Origin: CAMEON01 sp045128275 | GTDB taxonomy: Bacteria > Bacillota > Clostridia > Oscillospirales > CAG-272 | DNA length: 64,000 nucleotides | Reading direction: 5' to 3' | Assembly: GCA_045128275.1 (NCBI GenBank) | Contig: JBGVRH010000063.1 | Span: 1 to 64,000, forward strand | In this document: positions 8,000-16,600 of the stretch, piece after piece | Numbering within the stretch: position 1 is the stretch's first letter | Layout: the number at the start of each line of letters is the position of its first letter | The notes under the pieces: model-generated | Told to the model about the DNA's origin: nothing | Databases searched by the model: none | Seen by the model: the letters and a program-made list of their open reading frames with translations, nothing else | Made by a program: the position numbers and the translations under genes

Positions 8000-8917
8000 T
8001 TATTTAGCGTTATTTTTCAAATATTTTATTAACCAAGTAATTATTGTAACAACAATTCCCGAACAACCAACTTCTATATATCTATTTGTCCAAGTAGTTT
8101 CACCTGTTTTATTATCAATAATGATTGCAATTATCAATAAAACTGCTAACAATGAGATGGTGATCACCGATGCAATTATATTTTTTTTGCAGAAATACTT
8201 TTTGAATTTTTCGTTTTTTTGTTCTTTTAATTGTGCTTTCAATTCCTCGTATTCATCGGATTTGCACATTCTACGTCGAACTTGTTCAAAATCTTTCTTC
8301 CAATCCTCATTTAGAACTGCTAGTTGCTCTTCTGTAACATTCAATCCTAAATCAAGAAATTTATCAGTATGTCCCGATACTGTAGGATTTTTGGGTTTAT
8401 ACGGAGTATCCAAATAATGAAAAACGACTGAAACAAAGGATTCACCAACTTTTATAACAATTAAATCCGATGATGTATTGTGGAAAGCAATAAGTGAATC
8501 ACCGGAAAAATTGGGGCCGACCATTGTTCCAATATGTCCTAACCCTTTGGATACCATTCCTACTTTTGAATGATATGTACCACCAATATAACTACTCACA
8601 GATAATACTTCTTGCGTTTCAATTAGTGTGGTTGACAAGGGCAAAAGAATAATGTATTTTTCCCCCTTACTTTCAATAACTGCACTATCGCGAGCTTCTA
8701 GTTTGATCCTTCTATTGTGGCGATTGTCCTGTTTCAAAGAAAATTTTTTGTTCTTGTCTTTTTCCTGTTCATCAACAAAAATATCGTGAGAAATTGTTGT
8801 CCACGCAAATTCACTAGAACATAAATTTATTGAATTCTCTTTAATATTACTTTCTTTAAACGGATATATACATAATCCTTTTCCCAACTCATTTAATATA
8901 TCATGTTTACTTAACAT
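8000..8917 (-). CDS. dCTP deaminase/dUTPase-fold domain with two C-terminal membrane helices
   Basis: 305-aa protein. The N-terminus (M-L-S-K-H-D-I-L-N-E-L) and the later blocks S-K-V-G-M-V, G-P-N-F-S-G-D-S-L-I-A-F-H-N and V-S-V-V-F-H-Y match the Dcd/dUTPase beta-barrel family (about residues 1-190). In the family block that normally reads L-E-F-x-N, the Glu position is Ala here, so deaminase activity is doubtful and the barrel may be a nucleotide-binding sensor (inference). A charged helical linker follows, then membrane helices at about 246-268 and 282-298. ATG 8917 is chosen over a GTG at 8962 because GGAG lies 9 bases upstream and it matches the Dcd start. The gene is AT-rich, indicating transfer. 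Confidence 0.65.
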   Translation of the reverse strand: MLSKHDILNELGKGLCIYPFKESNIKENSINLCSSEFAWTTISHDIFVDEQEKDKNKKFSLKQDNRHNRRIKLEARDSAVIESKGEKYIILLPLSTTLIETQEVLSVSSYIGGTYHSKVGMVSKGLGHIGTMVGPNFSGDSLIAFHNTSSDLIVIKVGESFVSVVFHYLDTPYKPKNPTVSGHTDKFLDLGLNVTEEQLAVLNEDWKKDFEQVRRRMCKSDEYEELKAQLKEQKNEKFKKYFCKKNIIASVITISLLAVLLIIAIIIDNKTGETTWTNRYIEVGCSGIVVTIITWLIKYLKNNAK

Positions 8918-9052
8918 ATTTACGCTCCATTCAAATAAAAATTGAATTACAGTTTCAATCACATGATTTTTGGCGGTTGAAAACCGATTGGATTCAGAGC
9001 AATGACTTTTTACCTCAACACCCTGTTCCTAATATTCGTCATTTTCAAGCAT

Positions 9053-9081
9053 ATTATAACACATTTTATATTAAATGTAAA
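9053..9081 (-). promoter_or_regulatory. Sigma-A promoter of the Dcd-fold gene
   Basis: Minus strand TTTACA (9076-9081), 17-bp spacer, TATAAT (9053-9058). It leaves a leader of about 130 nt before the ATG at 8917. Confidence 0.75.
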
Positions 9082-9100
9082 TATTAGTGAAGAAAATAAT

Positions 9101-9382
9101 CCCGATTTTTTAGCCTTTCGTTGTGTCCAGTGTAGCATAGGTGTCTCGCAGATGTAAACGTAAAAAAATATCACCGAAAAAAGAAAATAGATATAGAACA
9201 GCCAGGTAGCGTTACCTGGTTTTTTTCTATATCCATAAGCAATATTTTTTTGTGTACTGAAAGCAGTCACGACCTCTCGTTGACATCTGCACACCTCACT
9301 CGGAATGAACGAGATTACCTCCCGACCTATGCTCCCCTGACCCTGCCGAAAGGCAAAATAAAAAATCAGGAGGTAATCCAAA
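9101..9382 (+). promoter_or_regulatory. Structured leader, copy 1 of 2
   Basis: About 280 nt that is homologous to 40761-41060. It contains a hairpin CCAGGTA-GCGT-TACCTGG (9202-9219) followed by T7, with an outer GATATAG/CTATATC pairing, then a conserved block with CCTCTCGTTGACATCTGCAC and CCCGACCTATGCTCCCC, and ends in a Shine-Dalgarno GGAGGTAATC (9369-9378). That site is exactly complementary to GATTACCTCC (9313-9322), so it could be masked. This suggests a cis-regulatory RNA. Confidence 0.55.
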
Positions 9383-9508
9383 ATGAAAAAAGTAGTTTAC
9401 TCAGTAACAAGGTATTCTGCAGGCACCAGATTGGAAAAACATTGTAAATCAAGAGAAAATACTGTTTTCCCGCCACAGTCTTTGGCTTTGTTTTGTGGGT
9501 CATCGTAG
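9383..9508 (+). CDS. Short ORF behind structured leader copy 1
   Basis: 41-codon ORF starting M-K-K-V-V-Y-S-V-T-R-Y-S, with GGAGG 9 bases upstream inside the repeated leader. The second leader copy drives a 156-aa gene whose N-terminus is different, so this may be a truncated or replaced coding region, or a real small protein. No similarity recognised. Confidence 0.35.
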   Translation: MKKVVYSVTRYSAGTRLEKHCKSRENTVFPPQSLALFCGSS

Positions 9509-9617
9509 CCGTTCAACCAGGGTTGAAACGGTTGGTTTCGGGGATCTCTTCAAACTGCCGGTAACGTTTCTCCTTTGCGCTCTCCAGGTGCAGTTTGATG
9601 CTCGGCTCTGCCGAGCG

Positions 9618-9644
9618 GAGTTCAGAGTCCCACCCCTTCGACCA
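9618..9644 (+). repeat. Decayed tRNA-Pro 3' end (possible att scar)
   Basis: Matches tRNA-Pro positions 7709-7734 except for one inserted A in the T-loop and two substitutions; it keeps CCTTCGACCA. There is no upstream half of a tRNA. A hairpin GCTCGGC-TCT-GCCGAGC (9600-9616) precedes it. Best read as the distal attachment-site copy of the insert that begins at 7735. Confidence 0.55.
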
Positions 9645-9645
9645 T

Positions 9646-9686
9646 AAAAAAGACAGGCGCGCAGCTCATCCCGAGCTGCGCGCCTG
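9646..9686 (-). terminator. Terminator of the Thr/Glu-linker lipoprotein gene
   Basis: Stem CAGGCGCGCAGCTC (9654-9667) with GAGCTGCGCGCCTG (9673-9686), five-base loop; on the minus strand it runs into TCTTTTTT. It also has T-rich sequence on the plus side, so it could act both ways. Confidence 0.8.
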
Positions 9687-9743
9687 CTTTTCTAATTTTT
9701 TATTTACCAAAGACAGTCGGATACGTCAATTTTTCCGATCCGA

Positions 9744-10508
9744 TCAATCCGACAACGCCTGGTAAGGAATGACCTTGTCAACCTCGTCCATGGAGGAGAA
9801 GAACGCCACGAAACCAAAATCAACGGTGTCGCCGTCCTCAGCCGAATTTGCCAGACCGAAGCGCAGATATCCCAGGTAGCCGGCTTCGGCATCGTAGCAG
9901 AAGGCAAGATCGGAGATATCGATCGTCACATACGCCCAGTCACCGTCGGTGGCACGGAACGAATAGTCCACGTTGTCACCGTTTCCATGGGCCGCATGAC
10001 CCTCGGTACCCATGTACAGATTCAGACCTTGGTTGTACTTGGAACGGTACTTAATAACCAGAATATTATCCACGGGCGTGTCTTCTCGGATCAGGTAGAA
10101 GTAGGGATCCCATACGTTATCGGAACCGTAGCGGAACAGAGCGGTCAGGCTGCCGTCCTCGTTCAACGTCAGACCGCCGAAATCGCTCCAGTCCTGCTGT
10201 TCGTTGTTGGCGGCCTTCAGAATATCCTCTGTTGCCAGGATCGTGGTGGCGTATTGTCCCACCTCTTCCAGGGTCGGGTGGTAGATCTCCTCTTTTGCCT
10301 CGGTCGTTTCCTCTTCGGTGGTGGCCTCCTCGGTGGGTGCCTCAGTGGTAGCCTCTTCGGTGGGTGCCTCGGTTTCGGGGGCTTCAGTGGTGGCCTCCTC
10401 GGTGGGTGCCTCGGTAACAGTGGAGTCGGTGGTCTCGGGAGCTTGGTCGCATGCTGCCATGCACAGCAGAACGGACAGGGCAAGGGCCGCAATGATCCAA
10501 TGTTTCAT
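9744..10508 (-). CDS. Lipoprotein with TEAPTEEAT linker and beta-rich domain
   Basis: 254-aa predicted lipoprotein. The signal peptide ends in L-C-M-A-A-C (Cys20 as lipid site), followed by a low-complexity linker of repeated T-E-A-P-T-E-E-A-T units to about residue 75, and then a beta-rich domain of about 175 residues with no motif I can name (it resembles carbohydrate-binding jelly rolls in composition). The start at 10508 is supported by GAGGTG. It stands alone, with the terminator at 9654-9686. Surface-exposed; function unknown. Confidence 0.75.
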   Translation of the reverse strand: MKHWIIAALALSVLLCMAACDQAPETTDSTVTEAPTEEATTEAPETEAPTEEATTEAPTEEATTEEETTEAKEEIYHPTLEEVGQYATTILATEDILKAANNEQQDWSDFGGLTLNEDGSLTALFRYGSDNVWDPYFYLIREDTPVDNILVIKYRSKYNQGLNLYMGTEGHAAHGNGDNVDYSFRATDGDWAYVTIDISDLAFCYDAEAGYLGYLRFGLANSAEDGDTVDFGFVAFFSSMDEVDKVIPYQALSD

Positions 10509-10861
10509 ACTTTTCACCTCGCAATTGCTTATAGTGGTTTCATCATACCATACTTGGAACACAAACACAACCGTTTTGCGATCTTCACACTTTACCGAAC
10601 TCATCCGCAAGCACGGTCTCACCGTCTTCCTCTGTATGATATCCGATATTATAGCATAAAACATACATTTTTTTCAAGTGGTTTTTGTAAAGAATACTGA
10701 CTATATATTCCGTATGTGCGAATCATTTCGCCGCCCACCTTTCGTGCGCAGTCAACGGTCTTTTTCTCTTTTCCCGGCCCTTCGTTCCAAGCTGCTATGG
10801 CCCCCAACGCTTGTAATGCGGGCAGTATATCCGTCTGTGACGGCTCGATCCGTCATACGTA

Positions 10862-10934
10862 TTGACTTTTCGTGGGAAAAATGCTATACTGTATTTGGAA
10901 AATCCAATATCGTTTCTGTTGATACGATATTGGA
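10862..10934 (+). promoter_or_regulatory. Promoter followed by an 11-bp inverted repeat
   Basis: TTGACT (10862-10867), 17-bp spacer, TATACT (10885-10890). Just past the expected start point is a perfect inverted repeat TCCAATATCGT / ACGATATTGGA (10903-10913 and 10924-10934, 10-base loop), placed where an operator or 5' RNA hairpin would control the membrane protein gene. Confidence 0.7.
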
Positions 10935-10976
10935 ACAGCCTTGTCAATCAAACGCGCAAGGAAAGGAGCAATCCCC

Positions 10977-11726
10977 ATGAGCAAGCTTTTTCCCCCTATG
11001 ACCAGTAAGCCCGAGAAGATCCAGATTTTTGCCATGATCCCCTGCTGGCTTTGGGTTTTTGTGCTGTTACCTATGTTCATGCCCTTTTTGGGTGAGGGAC
11101 TCTGGGAGCAATGGGAGTCCAGCGTCTGGCTACAGATCGGCTACCACGTGCTCAACGGGATCATTCTGCTGGCACTCATATCCGGCTACCTGAAGGAAGA
11201 ATGGTTCATGGTGACCACCGACGTGGGTCACTACCTGAAGCACATCGCGCTGACCGTGGGTCTGATCGTGGGAACCGTGCTTCTGTGGACAGGTATTCTG
11301 TCCCTTTGCGGCTTTCCCTCCGACTATATATGGGAATGCCTTCCGATGGCGGAAATGTCCGTCAGCCATACCCCTCTGTTTGTGTTGCAGCTCCAGCCCA
11401 TCCTCGGTGCTATTGTCCTGTCGGTGTTCCCGCCCATCAGCATCTGCGCCTTGTTCTACTGCTTCGGGTTCGCGCCCGTGTGTTACCGAAAGCCCTGGCT
11501 GGCCTATCTGTGCGTGGCCGTCATGCCCCTGATCCCTTCCATCGTGGATATTCTCTGGAGGGGTGACGCCGCCTTCGTGCTGACGGGATACCTCGTCCAT
11601 CTCCCCATCCACCTGCTGGCGTGCTGGTCCTACCAAAAGACGGATAACGTGTGGACGCCCCTGATCACCCTGTCGGTCACGAATCTGCTGACATCCATCG
11701 TCCTCCCCCTCCTCCTGTTTCGGTAA
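10977..11726 (+). CDS. Polytopic membrane protein of unknown family
   Basis: 249-aa protein with about seven hydrophobic helices spread over its whole length. Short hydrophilic loops include L-S-L-C-G-F-P-S-D-Y and R-K-P-W. I do not recognise a transporter or CAAX-protease signature. AAAGGAG precedes the ATG at 10977; an in-frame ATG at 10941 has no ribosome site. Single gene with its own promoter and a leader inverted repeat. Confidence 0.7.
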   Translation: MSKLFPPMTSKPEKIQIFAMIPCWLWVFVLLPMFMPFLGEGLWEQWESSVWLQIGYHVLNGIILLALISGYLKEEWFMVTTDVGHYLKHIALTVGLIVGTVLLWTGILSLCGFPSDYIWECLPMAEMSVSHTPLFVLQLQPILGAIVLSVFPPISICALFYCFGFAPVCYRKPWLAYLCVAVMPLIPSIVDILWRGDAAFVLTGYLVHLPIHLLACWSYQKTDNVWTPLITLSVTNLLTSIVLPLLLFR

Positions 11727-11989
11727 GCATACATAACGGGGGGCGAGTAGGTATAAAATCTTACTTTGTTTCGAGGATCCCCGATGCAGGCGAGTACGAG
11801 GTTCATCCGAGACTTGCTCGCGGTACAGCCGCTCGGGAAATAGAGAGCCCTTGCTCCGCTCGGGGCAAGCCGCCCGGGCTTCTCTCCAATCGGCCTTTCT
11901 CGTTGCTTGCGGAGATTTCAAGCGACTCATATTTTTCGCAATAAAAAAGACACCGACGAGAGTCTGCAAACTTATCGGTAAAATCGAAT
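11727..11989. other. Intergenic stretch, no gene seen
   Basis: GC-rich sequence with short inverted repeats (for example around CGGGAAATAGAGAGCCC, 11832-11848, and GCTCGGGGCAAGC, 11858-11870). No ORF with a ribosome site and no promoter that I would defend. Confidence 0.4.
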
Positions 11990-12117
11990 AGCCTTCCCCA
12001 GTGGGGGAAGGGGGACCGCGTTAGCGGTGGATGAGGTGTTTAAAACAAACGAAAAAGACTCCTCATCCGTCAGCCTTCGGCTGCCACCTTCTCCCACAGG
12101 AGAAGGCTTTTTTTATA
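11990..12117. repeat. Long imperfect inverted repeat, extragenic element copy 1
   Basis: Ends AGCCTTCCCC and GGAGAAGGCT pair; inside, GGGGGACCGCG-TTAGCGGTGGATGAGG pairs in part with CCTCATCC...CTGCCACC. It ends in T7 on the plus strand, so it may also terminate transcription. The stretch GGACCGCG-N-TAGCGGTGGA is shared with the element at 13289-13433, which shows a dispersed family. Confidence 0.7.
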
Positions 12118-12125
12118 CGCAGAAA

Positions 12126-12155
12126 GCAAAGAAATGCCCCGCACGAGGCGGGGCA
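12126..12155 (-). terminator. Terminator of the XRE/TPR regulator gene
   Basis: TGCCCCGC (12135-12142) pairs with GCGGGGCA (12148-12155); the minus strand continues TTTCTTTG. Confidence 0.7.
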
Positions 12156-12159
12156 AGGA

Positions 12160-13026
12160 TCATTTGCTCAATTGTTCAATTGTTTTTCGGCATCTCTCGA
12201 TTGTTTTTGTAAGATTTTTCTGCAAGGATTTGTTTTCGGGGATGGGATTATTTTCAAGGAAATTTTCCGAAAGTGTAATGGCTAACGAATAGACTTTCGA
12301 GGCTTGTTTCTTTTCTCCAGTCAAATTATGCATATTTCCGCAAAGTACAATCGAATGGATCAGTTGCCGTTGAAATTGCGAAACATTATCAGTATAACAC
12401 TTTAAAGCCTTTTCATACTCTTTACGATTCTCATATATGCGACCAAACGCAGCTTCTTTATTAAATCCAATTACCGAAGGCAACGATTCAGATAATGCTG
12501 CTGCTTTTTCAACTTCGCCCATTTCGCAATATAACTTGATTAGCCATTCTGTTGCTTCGATCAAAACGCTTAAATCCTTACAATAAGACAATATCAGCCT
12601 GCCTGCACGCTCACATTCTTCAAATATAGCATTTCGTTCAGCATCGTTTACGGTGTCTCCGTCTGCCAGCAAACATTCGCCGCACGAAAGCAATTCCGAA
12701 AGTAATCTTATATCTCCCGGATAGGTTCTAAGGGCTTCTTTCAATAACGCATATTCATCCTTATATGACTCCTGAGTTGTTGCCTTATCAATCAATGTTT
12801 GGACTTCATCAACATCCATCTTTTCTTCTACTCCAAACAAAACATCTGTACTGACCCCAAAGAAATGTGCAATGGGCACAACTTGTGAAATGTCGGGCAT
12901 TCCGATATTATTCTCCCATTTAGAAATTGCTTGAGCAGTAATATTTAAGTTTTCTGCAAGTTGTTCTTGTGTGAGATTGCGAGAACAACGAAGTTCACGA
13001 ATTATGTTACCTATTGTTTTTGCCAT
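12160..13026 (-). CDS. XRE-family regulator with helical repeat (TPR-like) C-terminus
   Basis: 288-aa protein. Residues 5-60 form a Cro/CI helix-turn-helix (L-T-Q-E-Q-L-A-E-N-L-N-I-T-A-Q-A-I-S-K-W-E-N). The remaining 220 residues are helical with spacing typical of tetratricopeptide repeats (for example R-K-E-Y-E-K-A-L-K-C-Y), as in peptide-responsive regulators and in stand-alone XRE sensors. AGGAGG precedes ATG 13026. Promoter: minus strand TTTTCA (13105-13110), 17 bp, TATAAT (13082-13087). AT-richer than its neighbours, so probably acquired. Targets unknown. Confidence 0.8.
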   Translation of the reverse strand: MAKTIGNIIRELRCSRNLTQEQLAENLNITAQAISKWENNIGMPDISQVVPIAHFFGVSTDVLFGVEEKMDVDEVQTLIDKATTQESYKDEYALLKEALRTYPGDIRLLSELLSCGECLLADGDTVNDAERNAIFEECERAGRLILSYCKDLSVLIEATEWLIKLYCEMGEVEKAAALSESLPSVIGFNKEAAFGRIYENRKEYEKALKCYTDNVSQFQRQLIHSIVLCGNMHNLTGEKKQASKVYSLAITLSENFLENNPIPENKSLQKNLTKTIERCRKTIEQLSK

Positions 13027-13110
13027 AAAAGATCCTCCTAAAATCAAGTGACGAAATTAAGCGCTTTCTTTCGTTGTCCTTATTATATCACTAATTTTTA
13101 TTATTGAAAA

Positions 13111-13288
13111 GCGACCCAAAAGAAATAGCGCTCAACTGTGCGTTGACAAAAGACATAATAGCAACTTCGATGTAACTATCTTTCTACTATTCTCGACGCT
13201 TGCGTCTGGGGCAAGCATAGCGCGTGGCAGTCTACGCACCATCGGGCAGAAGCCCGAACCCACTATCCGCAGAGGAACGGCACGCAAA
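13111..13288. other. Intergenic stretch, no gene seen
   Basis: Contains TTGACA (13143-13148) without a convincing -10, and a GC-rich tract with small palindromes (CGGGCAGAAGCCCG, 13240-13253). No coding potential that I would support. Confidence 0.4.
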
Positions 13289-13433
13289 AGCCTCCCTCCG
13301 AGAGGGAGGGGGACCGCGATAGCGGTGGAAGGAGCCCGCGTGACTTTGCAATTTGCGCGGATTTTATTGTCACGCGCTCTCCCTCAGTCTTTTGCTACGC
13401 AAAAACCAGCTCCCTCCCGGAGGGAGCCTTTCA
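13289..13433. repeat. Long imperfect inverted repeat, extragenic element copy 2
   Basis: Left end has CCTCCCTCCGAGAGGGAGG and right end GCTCCCTCCCGGAGGGAGC, with GCGTGAC/GTCACGC pairing inside. Shares GGGGGACCGCG-A-TAGCGGTGGA with the element at 11990. Non-coding. Confidence 0.7.
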
Positions 13434-13453
13434 TAAGTTCACTCCGACAGAAA

Positions 13454-13485
13454 AACACCACCAAAGAGATTTTCTTGGTGGTGTT
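13454..13485 (-). terminator. Terminator downstream of the PHP-domain lipoprotein gene
   Basis: AACACCACCAA (13454-13464) pairs with TTGGTGGTGTT (13475-13485); the minus strand continues TTTTTC. It lies about 160 bases past the stop at 13646. Confidence 0.7.
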
Positions 13486-13645
13486 CGTGTTTTCTCCGCT
13501 AAAGATGCATAGCAGAGCGGTGTCTTTTTTGTTGGCAGGGATGGTTAAGGGTAAATCAGCTATATCCAAAGTAAGATCAATCATTCACCGAGAATCCGCG
13601 TCTGCCATGGTGTCTGCTCAGAAGTACCGAATCCGATGAAATCCT

Positions 13646-16600
13646 TCACGGCTCCTCCACCGTGAAGTCCACCTGCAGCACCACGCTGCCGTCGGCACCG
13701 CGGATGACGGCCTTGTACTCTCCTGCGGGGAGAACATCGTACATATGGCCCACCTGCCAGTTGCCGCGGTTGTCGCCGGGGATGTCGGTCAGCTTGAAGG
13801 TGGAGCCTGCCACCACCGTGGCGGTGGCCCCGGGATAGCCCTCAAAGCGGGCCCAGTAGATGCTGGCATCCTGGCCGGGAACGAAATTACGGGGATAGAT
13901 GCAGATCTGGTCGGTGGCGATGGTGCCCCCCGCCGTGATCCAGATATCCTCGCCTACCTTGTAGGTCTCCTTGTCCAGCTCGATGCGGCGGGTCTCGTCG
14001 GGTTCTGCGGGGTTCTCGGAGTCCTGCGACTTGGCGGTAACCGTGAAATTGACCTGTGCCACCACGGCTCCCGTATCGTCGCGGAGCACCACCTTGTACT
14101 CGCCCACGGGGAGCATTTCGTACATATGGCCCACCTGCCAGTTGCCGCGGTTATCACCGGGGAGGTCGGTCATCTTGACGGTCACCCCGCTGGGAATGAC
14201 CACCGAGCCGTCCGGGTTGCCCTCAAAGCGTGTCCAGTAGATGCTAGCATCCTGGCCCGGGACGAAATCCACGGGGTAGACCGCCAGGGTGTCGGTCTTG
14301 GGATTGGCCACGGGAGTGATGAGAATGTCCTCGCCCTGCGCGAAGGCGGTCTTGTTCAGCGTCAGCTTGCGCTCGATCACCGTGACGTTATCCTCGTATT
14401 TGGCCTCGATGAGATCCCCCACCCAGATGGGATTGGTGAAGGCGAAGCCGCCCATGGCGTCGAAGTCACCGTACAGGGAGGACTCGGAAAAGACCTCCAC
14501 GCGGAAGAACTGACCGTCCTGCACTTCGATCTCGCGGGTCAGCTCAAACAGGTGGGTCTCCCCGTCCTTCTCGCTGTCAAAGAGGGTCTCCACTATGCGG
14601 GCTTGGTAGGCCTCCTCCACGTTCCCCGTCATGGTGTAGGTGTAGAGGAGGATCTTGGTCAGGGGAGCGCCCTGATCGGCCACGCGGAGGGTAAGGGTGG
14701 CCTTGCCGCTCTCGGGGAGGGAGAGGGCATCGCCCATGCTCACGCCGTCGATGTCAAAGCGAATCTCGGCGCCGTTGGTGCCGTAGAAGTGGCCGTTTTT
14801 GAGGGCATCCAGCACGGCGGCGGGGGTGACCTCCTCCAGCAGGAGGGCGTTACCCGTGCGGCTGACGATCTCTTTGCCGTGGCCGTCGGTGTTGCTGATG
14901 CCGTAGTAGCGCTGCTCACCCTTAAGGTTGTAGCGATCCCACCACTCAAAGGCCTTTTCGGTGGCTCCCTTGGTGATGCCGTTGGCGTAGGAATCGGCGT
15001 TGTAGACCTCAATGCCCGTAAAGCCCTTATAGACGAACACCTGCGTCTGGTCAGCCCCCACACCCGGCCACTTCCACGAGCCTGTGTTGGAGAAGTAGAA
15101 GGGATGGGCGGGGAAACAGAGGCCTCCCTCGGAAATGATCTCGTTCATGAGCCTCTGCCACTCGGCGGCATCGGGGCGGTAGGCGGCCATGATCTCCCAC
15201 ATATGTCCCGTATGGCCCCCCGAATGGCGGTGGGGCACGCCGTACTCCAGCATATGGCCGTACTCGGTGGTGATCTCGTTGGCGGTGATGGCCAGGAAAT
15301 TCTGATAGTGGGCTACGGCCTGAGAGATGGGGGAGGTCTGCGTCACATCATAGTTGTGGTCGGTAGCGATCATGAAGGCGTGGCCCTTACCGACGGCGGT
15401 GCCGAAGTTATCGGTCAGGGAGTCTCGGCCGTCGCTGAGTGTGCTGTGGGTATGGGCATCCCCCACGTAGTAGCCCAAGCCCGCCGCCACCAGCGGCAGG
15501 GACTCGGCCATGACCGTCAGGTCGCTTTGGGACAGAAGCTTCAGGTCAAAGAGCATACTGCCGCCATCGTTGATCTTCAGCTTGAAGGTGACGGGAGCGG
15601 TCTCGCCAGCCTTGACGGTGACGCTTTGCGCCGCCTCGGCGCAGGAGACCGCCAGCAAGGGATGGCTCAGGGAGAGCTTGAAGACCCGATCAGTATCCGA
15701 GTCGTTGTGGAGGGTAGCGGAAAGCTCCACATCCTTCCCTGCCTTGGCCTCGCCACTCATCTTCAAGTCGCTGAAGTAGTATTCGGCGGCGGGGTGATAG
15801 GGACGAAGGGGAGGCACGGGATCACTCAGCCACGCCACGGTCTTCTCGTAGAGGGCGGTAACGTCGGCGGGATCCATCGCCTTGTCGTGGATGGCCGCAC
15901 CCGTGAAAACGGTGGGAGGGGCGGGGTAGTCGGTAATGACACGGTTATAGCCCACGTCGGCACCGATGACGTAGATGAAGGGGGACTCGCCAAAGGCGAA
16001 ATCGCCTGCCTTGATCGTGCCCTGCTCTACACCGTTGATATAGAAGCGGAGCATCTTGCGCTCGGCGCTGTATACGCCCACCAAATGGTACAGCTCGCCC
16101 ACCGTAGCCTCCTCCTTGGCGAGGACGGAGGTATAGTTGCGGGTACTGCTGTCGAACTGCTGGAAGAGGAATTTCCCGTCCTCCAGAGCCAGACCGAACA
16201 TACCGTTCTGGGTGGCCGAGAAGAGGGCCTGGAAGCCGTCGCCCAACGTTTCAGTGAGCTGGACTGTCAGCTCGATGGTGTAGCCGTCGGTGATGGAGGC
16301 TCGCAGGGTCTCATCCTCGGCGTAGGCCGAGAGGTCAAGGGCAGCGGACTGTCCCTCGGCGGCGGTCTTGCGGTAGGCGGGGATCGTGTAGGTCTTGCCC
16401 TTATGAGTGACCTCACAGGAGCCGATCTCGCCACCCGCCAGCATGGTGGCGGCGTAGCCTACGGCATCCCCCAGGGTCTTGCCGTCAAAGATGCCCATCT
16501 GCGCCAGCACGCCGTCCTTGGGGGTATACTCCACGTTCACCGAGGGGTCGGGGATGTGGATGCCGTCGGGCTCGGGGGCTGTGTCGGAGGGGGTGGATCC

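Larger units (their letters stand above)
7735..9644. mobile_element. AT-rich insert between tRNA-Pro and a decayed tRNA-Pro 3' end
   Basis: The segment is much more AT-rich than the backbone on both sides. It starts at the 3' end of tRNA-Pro and ends in a 27-nt sequence (9618-9644) that matches the last 26 nt of the tRNA with one inserted base and two substitutions. It contains one intact gene (8000-8917), a structured leader (9101-9382) and a short ORF. No integrase is present, so this is a remnant or a passively carried island (inference). Confidence 0.55.

Noticed and set aside
9545..9644. A second complete tRNA gene ending at 9644
   Set aside because: Only the 3' third matches a tRNA; there is no anticodon arm or 5' acceptor strand, and the T-loop has an extra base.
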